Shown here: positions 1 to 8,028 of the stretch, piece by piece | Numbering within the stretch: the first letter of the stretch is position 1 | Layout of the letters: every line of letters begins with the position of its first letter | Assembly: GCA_965232015.1 (NCBI GenBank) | Contig: OZ246946.1 | Location: 2,170,001 to 2,234,000 of the forward strand | Length of the DNA: 64,000 nucleotides | Origin: JAJEAO01 sp963667635 | Lineage (GTDB): Bacteria > Acidobacteriota > Vicinamibacteria > Marinacidobacterales > Marinacidobacteraceae | Direction of reading: 5' to 3' | Made by a program: the position numbers and the translations under genes | The notes under the pieces: generated by a model | What the model was told of the DNA's origin: nothing | The model's input: the letters and a program-made list of their open reading frames with translations, nothing else | Databases searched by the model: none

Positions 1-423
1 AACCAGGACGCGAGCAACGTGGAGTACATCTGGCAACCGCTTATCGATTCGGACAACGATCCGACGCGCGGTGACTTCGGCAAGGTTGACTTGCTGAGTG
101 CCATGGACAACCCGGGCACCACAGTGGATGAGACCACCGCTCCGGGCAACCCCGACGGTAGGGCCGACAACTACGCCGTCACTGATGATGTCTACATGTG
201 CACCGATGACGACGGTGCCGACGGTTGCGACGCCAAGTGGGAGGAGACCTTCGACGTGATGTTCGTTGATGGGCTCTTCGATTGTAAGACAGAAAGAAGC
301 GTGACCATTGAGTGCGAATGGGATGCGCAGGGAACGCTTAGCCAGAGGCGGGGCACAGCGGCTGATGCCTTCAGTGCTGCCACCGTCGACAGCTTCGCGA
401 AGTGCACCGCCAGCGCACAGTAA
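1..423 (+). CDS. C-terminal part of a large exported protein, paralogue of the gene at 868-3625 (5' end outside window)
   Basis: The reading frame is open from the first base and stops with TAA at 421-423, so only about 140 C-terminal residues are present. They align by eye with the C-terminus of the minus-strand gene at 868-3625: both have an SN-x-x-x-IW segment, an FGKVDL/LGKVDL motif, an ADNY segment, an MF-x-DG-x-F-x-C segment, a C-x-WDA segment and a C-terminal Cys pair. This copy lacks roughly 85 residues found in the other between the GKVDL and ADNY segments. The composition is Asp/Asn-rich and acidic, as in secreted or surface proteins. The function is unknown. The two paralogues point at each other and each is followed by a similar GC-rich hairpin. 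Confidence 0.75.
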   Translation, partial: NQDASNVEYIWQPLIDSDNDPTRGDFGKVDLLSAMDNPGTTVDETTAPGNPDGRADNYAVTDDVYMCTDDDGADGCDAKWEETFDVMFVDGLFDCKTERSVTIECEWDAQGTLSQRRGTAADAFSAATVDSFAKCTASAQ

Positions 424-463
424 ACCTCGAAGGCCAACCAGTCAACGCTACCAGTTGACTCCG

Positions 464-493
464 AACCCCGGGGCCATTCGGCCCCGGGGTTTT
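464..493 (+). terminator. Rho-independent terminator of the first gene
   Basis: A perfect 12-bp inverted repeat (AACCCCGGGGCC / GGCCCCGGGGTT) with a 4-nt loop is followed by TTTT, 41 bases after the stop codon at 423. Confidence 0.8.
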
Positions 494-797
494 CGCGTGT
501 ACGCACCCAGCGCGCCGGGGCGCCGGACTCCAGTACGGCCGCCGCGCCCGCGGTGACCGGCGGCCCGTCCCCGTCAGGGTGCTGGACTCCATCCGGTCGG
601 AGATCCCGACAACTTCGCGCCGCCTCGACGTACTGGCCCGCGGCGTCGGCCCGGAGCAGCGTCAGGCGGCGCCCGGATCCTTTACCGAGTTGTTGGCCTA
701 TGGACAGTAGGACGCCCGGACTGCGGCCTGGTGCCAAGCTCCATCGCCAAACTGTGGATCTCGGCCTGTCCGTCGGCACCACCCGGTACACATGAAC
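494..797. other. Intergenic stretch with a repeat remnant and a possible gene remnant
   Basis: No convincing complete gene. Bases 523-538 hold a GGACTCCAGT palindrome of the dispersed hairpin family described elsewhere. Plus-strand frame ending TAG at 708-710 reads about 45 codons with protein-like composition (ending ...SFTELLAYGQ) but has no start codon. It could be the tail of a degraded gene; I cannot name it. Confidence 0.3.
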
Positions 798-823
798 ACC
801 CCGGGGCCAGATGGCCCCGGGGT
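798..823 (-). terminator. Hairpin downstream of the paralogous minus-strand gene
   Basis: A perfect 11-bp inverted repeat (ACCCCGGGGCC / GGCCCCGGGGT) with a 4-nt loop lies 45 bases beyond the stop codon at 868. It has the same core stem as the terminator at 464-493 but no T-run on the minus strand, so termination may be weaker. Confidence 0.55.
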
Positions 824-867
824 TCCCGTGTGATTCAGATCAGACGAATCTCAGGAGACGCAGATCC

Positions 868-3625
868 CTAGTTCGCCTCGCACTTCAGGAAGAAACCCTT
901 GTTGGTGCCTGCGATGAACTCGGAGGGCAGAGCGTTGCGGCCCTGGGCCATTCCACCGTCGGCGTCCCACGTGCAGGTGATCGAGACATCGCGGGTTGTG
1001 GAGCAACCGAAGGTGCCGTCGGCGAACATAACCTCGGCGTCACGGTTCCATTCCACCGCGTCGCAGAGAGTGTTGTCGTCGTCATCACCGCCGTCGCTCT
1101 CGCTGCATTTGAAGAAGTCTGCGTGCGCATCGCTCACCGTGCGGTTCGCCGCAGTGTTATCGGCCGTGGTGGTGTATTCCTCGAACGTCGCGTCCGGACC
1201 GCCCGTCTCGTAGTTGTCGGCGTTACCGTCGGGATGAGCCGCGGTCGCATCCGCGGACCGAGTCCGGGCCACGCCGGCCAAGCGGTCCGTTCTTTGAACT
1301 GCGGTCTTGCACCCCGTGCCATCCAAAGCGGTGACGGTCCTAGTGGTGCCAGTGCCGTCCGCGGAGTAACCGTCTCTCGGAGCCCAACTGGTATCCGACG
1401 GGCACGACTCGACTTCAATGGTCCGCTCGTCGTCAGCAGTATCCCGGTCGTCCTTGGAACTCACCAGGTCCACCTTGCCGAGGTCGCCCGCGATCGTCAG
1501 GTCGTTGTTCGAGTCCGTGAGGAGTTCCCAGATCGCATCGATGTTGCTGGCTCGCTCGTTGTGGTTGTAGAGGTCGTTGAACTTGTCGCCAGGAACCGGG
1601 GAGTCGTTGTTGTTGTCGTCGCCGGGAGTTCCATCCACCATCGGGCGGTCCTTGGTGTCCTTGAGGAGCGTGCCGTCGAGGTTGTCGTCGAACCAGATCG
1701 TCTTGAACATCTGGTCTCCGGTGCCCGGGCTGGCCGTGGCCTTCCACATGACAACTGCGTTGGGGTTGGCACCGGTAGCGGTTGCGTCGAAGCCCGCGAC
1801 CTCCGAACCGAAGACGACGGTCGGCTTCCAGCCCTTGCCGGTGGCGTTGTCCACTTCGGCGTCGAACATCTCGCAGATGTCCACGTGGTCGGCGACCACG
1901 ATCGGATCCGCATCGCCGCAGGTCAGTTCCTCGAACGGATCATCTTCCCAATCGACACGCCCCCAGGTCACGTCGCCGTCGACAGGGGACAGTTCGATGG
2001 TCCAGCCGGAGAGGTAGTCGGCACCCTTGCCGGGGTCGTTGTCGGTTCTGCCTGCGCCCGGTCCGCGCAACCGGAAGCAGCCCTTGGGCTTGTCGGTGAG
2101 GCTGCCTTGGTCGTACCGCCCCATACCGTTGGCGGTATCTTCGCAGACGGCTTCCTCATTGACACCATAGGGAGCGGCCGGCGTCCCGGCACCAGTGACG
2201 TCACCGTCCTGATCAACGTGGATCGATGCGACCGTCTTCATGGCCAGAGTCTTGTTGCTGCCACTCGCGGCTTCGACCGTCGTCGAGGTGTTCGTGCCAC
2301 CGGCAACGCCGGAGAAGACATGCTTGACGTTCATCTTGAGGCTGGAAGTAGTCACGATGCCGAGGTCAACACCATCGTTGATGTCAACGCCGGTCGCATA
2401 GGCATTCGCGTCCGTGGTGTCATCCTCGGGCGGGATCACATCATTGTCGATCTTCCCGACCTGGATGTCCACCTCGGGATCCCAAGCCGAGCAGACGGTC
2501 GAGTTGGCGATGCTGAGGGTCGGGGCGTCCTCGCCCTCCGTGCACTCGAACGGACCGCAGGTGACGTAGGACACGTCGCTGCTCGGCTCCATCTCCTGGT
2601 TCGCGCCCATCGTGGTCCGCTGGACCATGAAGGTCGCGCCACCGTCGAGCACGGCGCTCTGGAGCACTTCCCAGTTGTCCTCGGCTCCCACGTAGGTGAA
2701 CGGCATGTTGTCGTCACTGGCCCCCACATGGACCCCGTTGGCGCCTTCCACGAACATCGGAGTGATGATCGCGGTGGAGTCCGACTCCACGACGGTCTTG
2801 GGGTTGATCCAGGCCATGGCCGTGGCCTCGTCATCGTCGTCGTCCGCGACCATGAAGTGGCTCTGACCGTCCGGCAGGGAGAACGTCACGGAAGGCGGAG
2901 GCAGGGGAGCTGGTGCGTTCGACATGCCCGTCATGTGGGTGGTCCACATGCTCATCATCATGTCGTCGCCCTCACCGGCAGTGGACGCGACTCGCGCGAA
3001 CCTGCTCTCGGAGTAACCGAGATCCTCGACGGTGTGCGAGGTCTCCATCGGGTAGTCCGTCTCGTCCATGTCATCGAACATCTCGTCCATGCTGATCTGG
3101 ATCGCATACCCGTCGGCGCCCTCAACGGCGTCCCAGCTCCACGTGATGGAGCCGTCTCCACCCTCGGCCATGAAGCCGGTCGGGACCGGAATCACCACCG
3201 GAGGCGGCACCGCCGACGTAGCGGTGATGTGGGTCGTCCACGCGCTTTGCAGCGACCCGTCGAGCGCTCCCGCGGCGGCCACGCGGACCGACATGGTGGT
3301 GCCCGGCTCGAGGTCCGAAGCGGTGAAGGTGGTCTCGGCCGTCAGGGTGGATCATGTCCGAGTCGTCGAACACCTGATCCGCGCTGGCCTGCACGGCGTA
3401 ACCGATCGCGCCTTCGACGGCGTCCCAGGTCCAGGTGATGGAGGTTTCGGTGGTCTCCGACACCATGAGGCCGGTAGGCGTGGCGGGCGGCTCGGGCTCT
3501 GGCTCGGGTTCCGGTTCGGGCTCAGGCTCGGGGGCAGGGGGTGGCGCAGGGGCCGGAGCCGGCGCCGGGGCGGGGGTTTCGTCCTCACCGCAGCCCGAGA
3601 GCACGAGACCGGCACCCAGGAACAC
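868..3625 (-). pseudogene. Large lipoprotein with FN3-type repeats, interrupted by a frameshift
   Basis: The start region encodes a lipoprotein signal with lipobox LSGC. No ATG is present: GTG at 3625 is usable, but signal-like residues (RRLICKALLLTV) continue upstream of it, so the true start may be non-standard or damaged. A Pro-Ala then Pro-Glu linker follows, then a fibronectin-III-like repeat (SITWTWDAVEGAIGYAV). The frame breaks at about 3341-3350. Shifting by one base restores a second repeat with the same motif (SITWSWDAVEGADGYAI) and about 800 more residues ending at TAG 868. The long C-terminal part has many Asp residues and scattered Cys and matches the partial gene at 1-423. Single-base sequencing error and real inactivation are both possible. 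Function unknown; probably cell-surface. Confidence 0.7.
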
Positions 3626-3776
3626 GGTAAGAAGGAGGGCCTTGCAAATTAAGCGACGATGACGGAACCGGCGGGAGTCGTGGCCCGTAAGTCACAGACC
3701 GGCTTCCGTTTCGGGACTGCCCGACTGGAAGGGGTTCTCTCTGCCCCGGGGGGCCGGGGCGAGTTCGGGAGTCTGC

Positions 3777-3816
3777 GTGTTGATCGGCGTGTTGAACAGT
3801 GTTGACCGGGTGTTGC
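3777..3816 (+). repeat. Four GTGTTG(A) repeats upstream of the integrase
   Basis: GTGTTGA starts at 3777, 3789 and 3799, and GTGTTGC at 3810, giving spacings of 12, 10 and 11 bases (about one helical turn). They end 24 bases before the integrase ATG. Two more copies lie just after the gene. Such phased repeats fit arm-type binding sites or an operator; this is inference. Confidence 0.5.
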
Positions 3817-3839
3817 CGGTGCTTCATCGTTGACGGCCC

Positions 3840-5108
3840 ATGAAAAAGGCATCGAGGAAGCGGGTCGCAAAGGTCAGGACGAGACTGACCAAGCGAAAAA
3901 TCGAGGCGCTGCGCCCGGGCTCCAAGCCATGGATCGCCTGGGACGATCGGCTGATCGGGTTCGGAGTCCGGGTCCAGCCGACGGGCACCAAGGCATTTGT
4001 CCTCAACTACCGCGTGGGCCACGGCGGGCGCAAGGCGCGGAACCGGCGGGTCGTGATCGGTCGGTACGGTCGGATCGATCCGCGCCGCGCGCGCCTGCTC
4101 GCGCAGCGGCTACTCGGCCGCGTGGCCGCCGGAGACGACCCCGCCGAGGAGCGATCCCGCGCCCGGGGGATGATCACGCTGCGGGAGGCCTTCGCCGACT
4201 ATCTGGCGGCGAACCCGAACCTCAAGGCGAGCACTCTCGCGCTCTACCGGGGTCAGATGCGCTACTGCCTCGGCGACTGGCTCAGCCGGCCCCTCGACTC
4301 GATCACCCGTCGCGACGTCGAGAATCGGTTCCACCTCGTCTCCGAACGGCACGGGTGGGCCATCGGCAACCACTCCATCTCGCTGCTGCGCTCGGTGTAC
4401 CGGCGTCCGGTGGTGGACTTCAAGGACCTGGCGAATCCGGTCGAGCTGTGGCTTGCGGGCGGAGGCCGCTATCACCGGCCGGTGCGGCGCCGGATCTCCG
4501 ACCCGGCGGAGCTGCTGCCGCGGTGGTGCTCGGCGATCCAGGCCGAGGTGCGCGTTCCCGGCACCCGGGACATCTTCTGGATGGCGCTCTACACCGGGAT
4601 GCGGCGCGGGGAGATCACGGCCCTCGACTGGGCCCGGGTGGACCTCGACCGCCGCATCCTGCGGGTCGAGGAGACCAAGACCGGAAACCCGCTCGAACTG
4701 CCGATCACGGACCAGCTCGCCGCGATCCTGAAGCGGCGACGAGGCGCACCCCGCCCGAGCGCGGCGCGATGCCAGAAGTGGGTTTTCCCCTCCTCACGCG
4801 GCTCGACCGGCCACGTCGTGGAGCTGCAGCACCTGCACCGGCGCATCTCCAAGGCGGCGGGGACCCGCTTCTGGTTCCACGGGCTGCGCAACTGCTTCAT
4901 CACCGTGGCCGAGCGCGACCTGATGCTGCCGCGCTCGCTCACCAAGCGGCTCGTGAACCACTCACGCGCCCGCGACGTGACCGAGGGGTACGCCGCCGAC
5001 TGGACCGTCGAGCAGCTCCGCGGGCCGGCTCAGAAGATCGCGGACCGGATCGATGTGTTGGCGCGACTCCCGGTGACGCCGGCGGAGAGCGACGAACCCG
5101 GGCGCTGA
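3840..5108 (+). CDS. Tyrosine recombinase / P4-type integrase
   Basis: A 422-residue site-specific recombinase. The N-terminal 100 residues match the arm-binding domain of P4-like phage and island integrases (WDDRLIGFGVRV...). Residues about 112-200 form the SAM-like core-binding region. The catalytic domain has Arg255 (TGMRRGE), Lys280 (ETKTG), His347 and Arg350 (HGLR), His374 (VNHS) and nucleophile Tyr384 (TEGYAADW), so the active site is complete. It would cut and rejoin DNA to integrate or excise a mobile element. No cargo genes or tRNA gene lie beside it. Its neighbour is the frameshifted surface-protein gene, transcribed away from it. Starts at ATG 3840. Confidence 0.93.
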   Translation: MKKASRKRVAKVRTRLTKRKIEALRPGSKPWIAWDDRLIGFGVRVQPTGTKAFVLNYRVGHGGRKARNRRVVIGRYGRIDPRRARLLAQRLLGRVAAGDDPAEERSRARGMITLREAFADYLAANPNLKASTLALYRGQMRYCLGDWLSRPLDSITRRDVENRFHLVSERHGWAIGNHSISLLRSVYRRPVVDFKDLANPVELWLAGGGRYHRPVRRRISDPAELLPRWCSAIQAEVRVPGTRDIFWMALYTGMRRGEITALDWARVDLDRRILRVEETKTGNPLELPITDQLAAILKRRRGAPRPSAARCQKWVFPSSRGSTGHVVELQHLHRRISKAAGTRFWFHGLRNCFITVAERDLMLPRSLTKRLVNHSRARDVTEGYAADWTVEQLRGPAQKIADRIDVLARLPVTPAESDEPGR

Positions 5109-5114
5109 GCCCGG

Positions 5115-5143
5115 CGCGGGAGGGGTCGAAAAACCCTCCGCGG
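5115..5143 (+). terminator. Possible terminator after the integrase
   Basis: A GC-rich stem (GGGAGGG with ACCCTCC, extended imperfectly) around a TCGAAAA loop begins 7 bases after the stop codon. There is no clear T-run. Confidence 0.35.
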
Positions 5144-5160
5144 TGTTGACGCGGTGTTGA
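5143..5160 (+). repeat. Two GTGTTGA repeats downstream of the integrase
   Basis: GTGTTGA occurs at 5143-5149 and 5154-5160 (11-base spacing), the same word and orientation as the four copies upstream of the gene. Confidence 0.5.
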
Positions 5161-5320
5161 TCCGGACCGACACCGCCCGGGTTCAGCCCGTTGCCGGCTC
5201 CGCCGGGCCGACTCCGACTGCCTTTCGCTCGGCGACGCTCGCACGCCCCTCAATCTCGCGTACGACGCCGCGACGGGGCTCCGTCGGGAGGAAGGCACCC
5301 GCGACGGGGGCCGGGGAGGC

Positions 5321-5872
5321 CTACGGAGTGGCGAAATGGCGGCGCGCCTCCGCGATGAAGCGGGGCCATTGCGCCGTTTCCGGGTCGGATCCAGGATCCC
5401 AGACCTTCAGCACATCCGCCCAGGCCTCCTCGTCGGCCACTCCCTCACGCAGGGTCCGGTAGAGATACACGAAGACCGAGACCCGCATGTTGGCGAAGCA
5501 GTGGACGAAGACGTCCCGGTCCCGGTTCGCATCCATGACGTCGAAGAAGAGCTCGAGATCCCGGAGCGCGGGCTCCCGCCAGTCCACCGGGATCTGGACA
5601 TAGGTCATCCCGGCCTCGGTGACCCGGAAGCCCTCCTCGAAGTTGCGGTCCTCGCGGGCCGGGGCGAGGTTGACCACGATGTCGAATCCGGCGTCCTTCA
5701 CGGCGCCCACTTCAGCCGTGGTGATCTGGCCCGATGTGGAGAGCCGGTCGCCGATCCGGACGAAGTTGTAAACCCCGTCCAGTGCGGCGATTTCCTGCGC
5801 CGCGGCGGTCGTGGCGGCGAGGGTGAGCGTGACGGCCGCGGCGAAGGCGACTCGGCGAGCGTTCTGGAACAT
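5321..5872 (-). CDS. Exported protein-tyrosine-phosphatase-like protein
   Basis: 183 residues with a Sec signal peptide (about 1-25, cleavage near AAAQE). The core resembles dual-specificity phosphatases of the DUF442-like type: FVRIGDRLSTSGQ, GFDIVVNLAP, VQIPVDW and the loop HCFANMRVS. That loop reads Cys-x4-Arg, one residue shorter than the classical Cys-x5-Arg, as I recall from bacterial proteins with HC-x-x-N-x-R-VS. Catalysis is therefore plausible but unproven. The location should be periplasmic. It sits 30 bases downstream of the gamma-glutamyltransferase gene on the same strand and may be cotranscribed with it. Confidence 0.75.
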   Translation of the reverse strand: MFQNARRVAFAAAVTLTLAATTAAAQEIAALDGVYNFVRIGDRLSTSGQITTAEVGAVKDAGFDIVVNLAPAREDRNFEEGFRVTEAGMTYVQIPVDWREPALRDLELFFDVMDANRDRDVFVHCFANMRVSVFVYLYRTLREGVADEEAWADVLKVWDPGSDPETAQWPRFIAEARRHFATP

Positions 5873-5902
5873 TGGGGGACTCTCCCGGCGCTTGTGACGA
5901 CG

Positions 5903-7657
5903 TCAGTTCGGCCGGTCGGCCGGGTTCAGCTCGTCGTGGACGGCCGCGCCGCCGTCCGGGGGGCGCTGGTCCACGCCGCCTTCGAGCAAGCCATCTTCGG
6001 TGACGACGATGACCTCCGCCGCGCCCTGCGCTGCGATCTCGTTCAGGGTGTGGCCGCGGGCCTCGAGGAGCCGAAGGGAATCGGGCGAGAACTTCTGGCG
6101 CTCGTAGTTGATCCGGTCCGGCAGCCACTGGTGGTGCATCCGACCCGCATCCACGGCTTCCTGCGCGTTCATTCCGTGGTCCACCACGTTCAGGATCGTC
6201 TGCATCACCGTGTTGATGATGGTGCGGCCGCCCGGCGTGCCGGTCACCATGAACAGCTCGCCGTCCCTGGTCACGATCGTGGGGCTCATGCTGGAGAGCA
6301 TCCGCTTCCCGCCCTCGGCGAGGTTCGGGTCGGTCCCGATGAGGCCGCGCTCGTTCGTGAGCCCGGGGGCGCCGTTGAAGTCGCCCATCTCGTTGTTCAG
6401 AAGGAATCCCGCGCCCGGCACGACGATCCCCGATCCGTAGCCGAATTCGAGCGTGTAGGTCAGGGAGACGGCGTTGCGCTCGCGGTCCACCACCGAGAAG
6501 TGGGTCGTTTCGCTGCTCTCGGTGGTCCACTCGAAGCTGGTGGGCGACGACACCGACGCCTGATCCTCGGCGATGGTGAGCCGCAGTTCGTCCGCGTAGG
6601 CCCTGGACGTCAGCCGCTCGATGGGGATGGCGGGGTTGAAGTCCGGGTCGCCGAGATGGAGCGCCCGGTCGGAATAGGCCCGCCGCATGGACTCGGCCAT
6701 GAGATGCATGTTGATCGCCGAGCCGAACCCGTTGCCGGCGAGATCGAACCCCTCGAGGATATTGAGCATCTGAACCATGGCGACGCCACCCGAACTCGGC
6801 GGGGGCATCGAGAGGATCCCGTGACCGCGGTAGTCGCCCCGGATCGGCTCGCGCGCCACCGCCCGGTAGTTCGCGAGATCCTCCATCGTGATCAGGCCGC
6901 CGCCCGACTCCATCTCCTGGACGAGGAGCTCGGCGGTCCGTCCGGTGTAGAAGCCGTCGGCGCCGTCTTCCAGAATGCGCTCGAGGCTGGCCGCGAGATC
7001 CGGCTGACGGAGGACCTCACCCGCCTCGTAGGGGGTGCCGTCCTTCGAGAACTGGGCGACCGAAGCCGGGTAACGACTCATCCGGTCCAGCACGCGGGCG
7101 AGCGAGGCGGCGAGACCGTGGGAGACCACGAAACCGTCCCGGGCGAGTTCCACCGCCGGCCGCACGAGCCGCTCCCACGGCATGCTGCCCTGCTCCTCCC
7201 ACGCGAGCCGGAGCCCGGCCACCGTGCCCGGGACTCCGACCGCCTTGTGGCTGAGATGGTGGATCTCGAAGCTGTACTCGCCGTCCTCGTCAAGCCACAT
7301 GTCCGGCGTGGCCGCGGCGGGCGCCCGTTCCCGGAAGTCGTAGGCGATGGCGTCGCCGTTTCCGGCGCGAAACACGAGGAACCCGCCGCCACCGATGTTC
7401 CCGGCCGTCGGATGGGTCACGGCGAGGGCGAAAGCGGTGGCGACCGCCGCATCCACAGCGTTTCCGCCTTCGCGCAAGACGGCGGCCCCGACCTCGGAAG
7501 CGACATGGTTCTGCGACACCACCATCCCGTGGCGGGCGCGAACCGGGGTGCTCCGGGCGTCGGCGACGGGAGAAAGGACCGTCCCTGCGAGAAGCAGGGC
7601 GCCGGTGACGAAGGCCGCGGCGCGGCCGGGACGGAAACCCGCAAACAGGCTGCTCAT
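5903..7657 (-). CDS. ggt: Gamma-glutamyltransferase
   Basis: 584 residues from ATG 7657, the usual family length. An N-terminal signal segment (to about residue 35) is followed by the mature start RARHGMVVSQNHVAS. Family motifs are visible: GGNAVDAAVATAFAL, GNIGGGGFLVF, PPPSSGGVAM and TTHFSVVD. Thr384 of the TTHFS motif is the expected autoprocessing site and nucleophile that starts the small subunit. LLNNEMGDF is the substrate-binding segment. It should hydrolyse or transfer the gamma-glutamyl group of glutathione and related peptides in the periplasm. The frame is open further upstream, but that part is translated hairpin repeat and is not part of the protein. Confidence 0.93.
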   Translation of the reverse strand: MSSLFAGFRPGRAAAFVTGALLLAGTVLSPVADARSTPVRARHGMVVSQNHVASEVGAAVLREGGNAVDAAVATAFALAVTHPTAGNIGGGGFLVFRAGNGDAIAYDFRERAPAAATPDMWLDEDGEYSFEIHHLSHKAVGVPGTVAGLRLAWEEQGSMPWERLVRPAVELARDGFVVSHGLAASLARVLDRMSRYPASVAQFSKDGTPYEAGEVLRQPDLAASLERILEDGADGFYTGRTAELLVQEMESGGGLITMEDLANYRAVAREPIRGDYRGHGILSMPPPSSGGVAMVQMLNILEGFDLAGNGFGSAINMHLMAESMRRAYSDRALHLGDPDFNPAIPIERLTSRAYADELRLTIAEDQASVSSPTSFEWTTESSETTHFSVVDRERNAVSLTYTLEFGYGSGIVVPGAGFLLNNEMGDFNGAPGLTNERGLIGTDPNLAEGGKRMLSSMSPTIVTRDGELFMVTGTPGGRTIINTVMQTILNVVDHGMNAQEAVDAGRMHHQWLPDRINYERQKFSPDSLRLLEARGHTLNEIAAQGAAEVIVVTEDGLLEGGVDQRPPDGGAAVHDELNPADRPN

Positions 7658-7757
7658 GGAACGGAGACCTCGCGCACCGCGACTCGGGGAGGAGGAAGGA
7701 CTCGCCCCGCGGGAGGGCTCACCTGCGGCACGGGAACCAGGGGGCGCCGGGCGATCG

Positions 7758-7775
7758 TAGCAGCCTGTGGACAAA
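7758..7775 (+). repeat. Solo copy of the TAGCAGCCTGTGGACAAA end sequence
   Basis: The same 18 bases form the left end of the 194-bp inverted-repeat element at 36846-37039. Here it directly precedes the hairpin array. Confidence 0.6.
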
Positions 7776-7784
7776 CCCGGCGGC

Positions 7785-8016
7785 GCCCGCGCGCCGGCAA
7801 AGTGCGGCATCGGATGCAAATTGCCGACTGGAGTCCGGCGCGCCGGCAAAGCGCGCGCAAGGGTGCAGCACCGGATGCAAATTGCCGACTGGAGTCCGGC
7901 GCCAGTTCTCCCGGTGGGGGCCCGGCAAAGGGACTGGAGTCCGGCGCGCCGGCAGAGCGCGCGCAAGGGTGCGGCATCGGACGCAAATTGCCGGACTGGA
8001 GTCCGGCGCGCCGGCA
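7785..8016. repeat. Array of GACTGGAGTC hairpin repeats
   Basis: Four copies of the perfect palindrome GACTGGAGTC lie at 7826-7835, 7887-7896, 7932-7941 and 7994-8003. Three are preceded by GCAAATTGCC, and three are followed by CCGGCGCGCCGGCA. The intervening text (AGCGCGCGCAAGGGTGC...) is also repeated. The array fills the space between ggt and the first M16 peptidase gene and ends 12 bases before the latter's start. It could affect the leader of either transcript. Confidence 0.8.
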
Positions 8017-8028
8017 GCGTTCGCTACC

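Noticed and set aside
811..3438. Very long open frame on the plus strand opposite the large lipoprotein gene
   Set aside because: It is the antisense of an Asp-rich GC-rich gene, has no protein-family motifs, and is explained by codon composition of the minus-strand gene.
3830..5149. Second frame overlapping the integrase
   Set aside because: Arg/Pro/Ala-rich shadow of the integrase reading frame without motifs.
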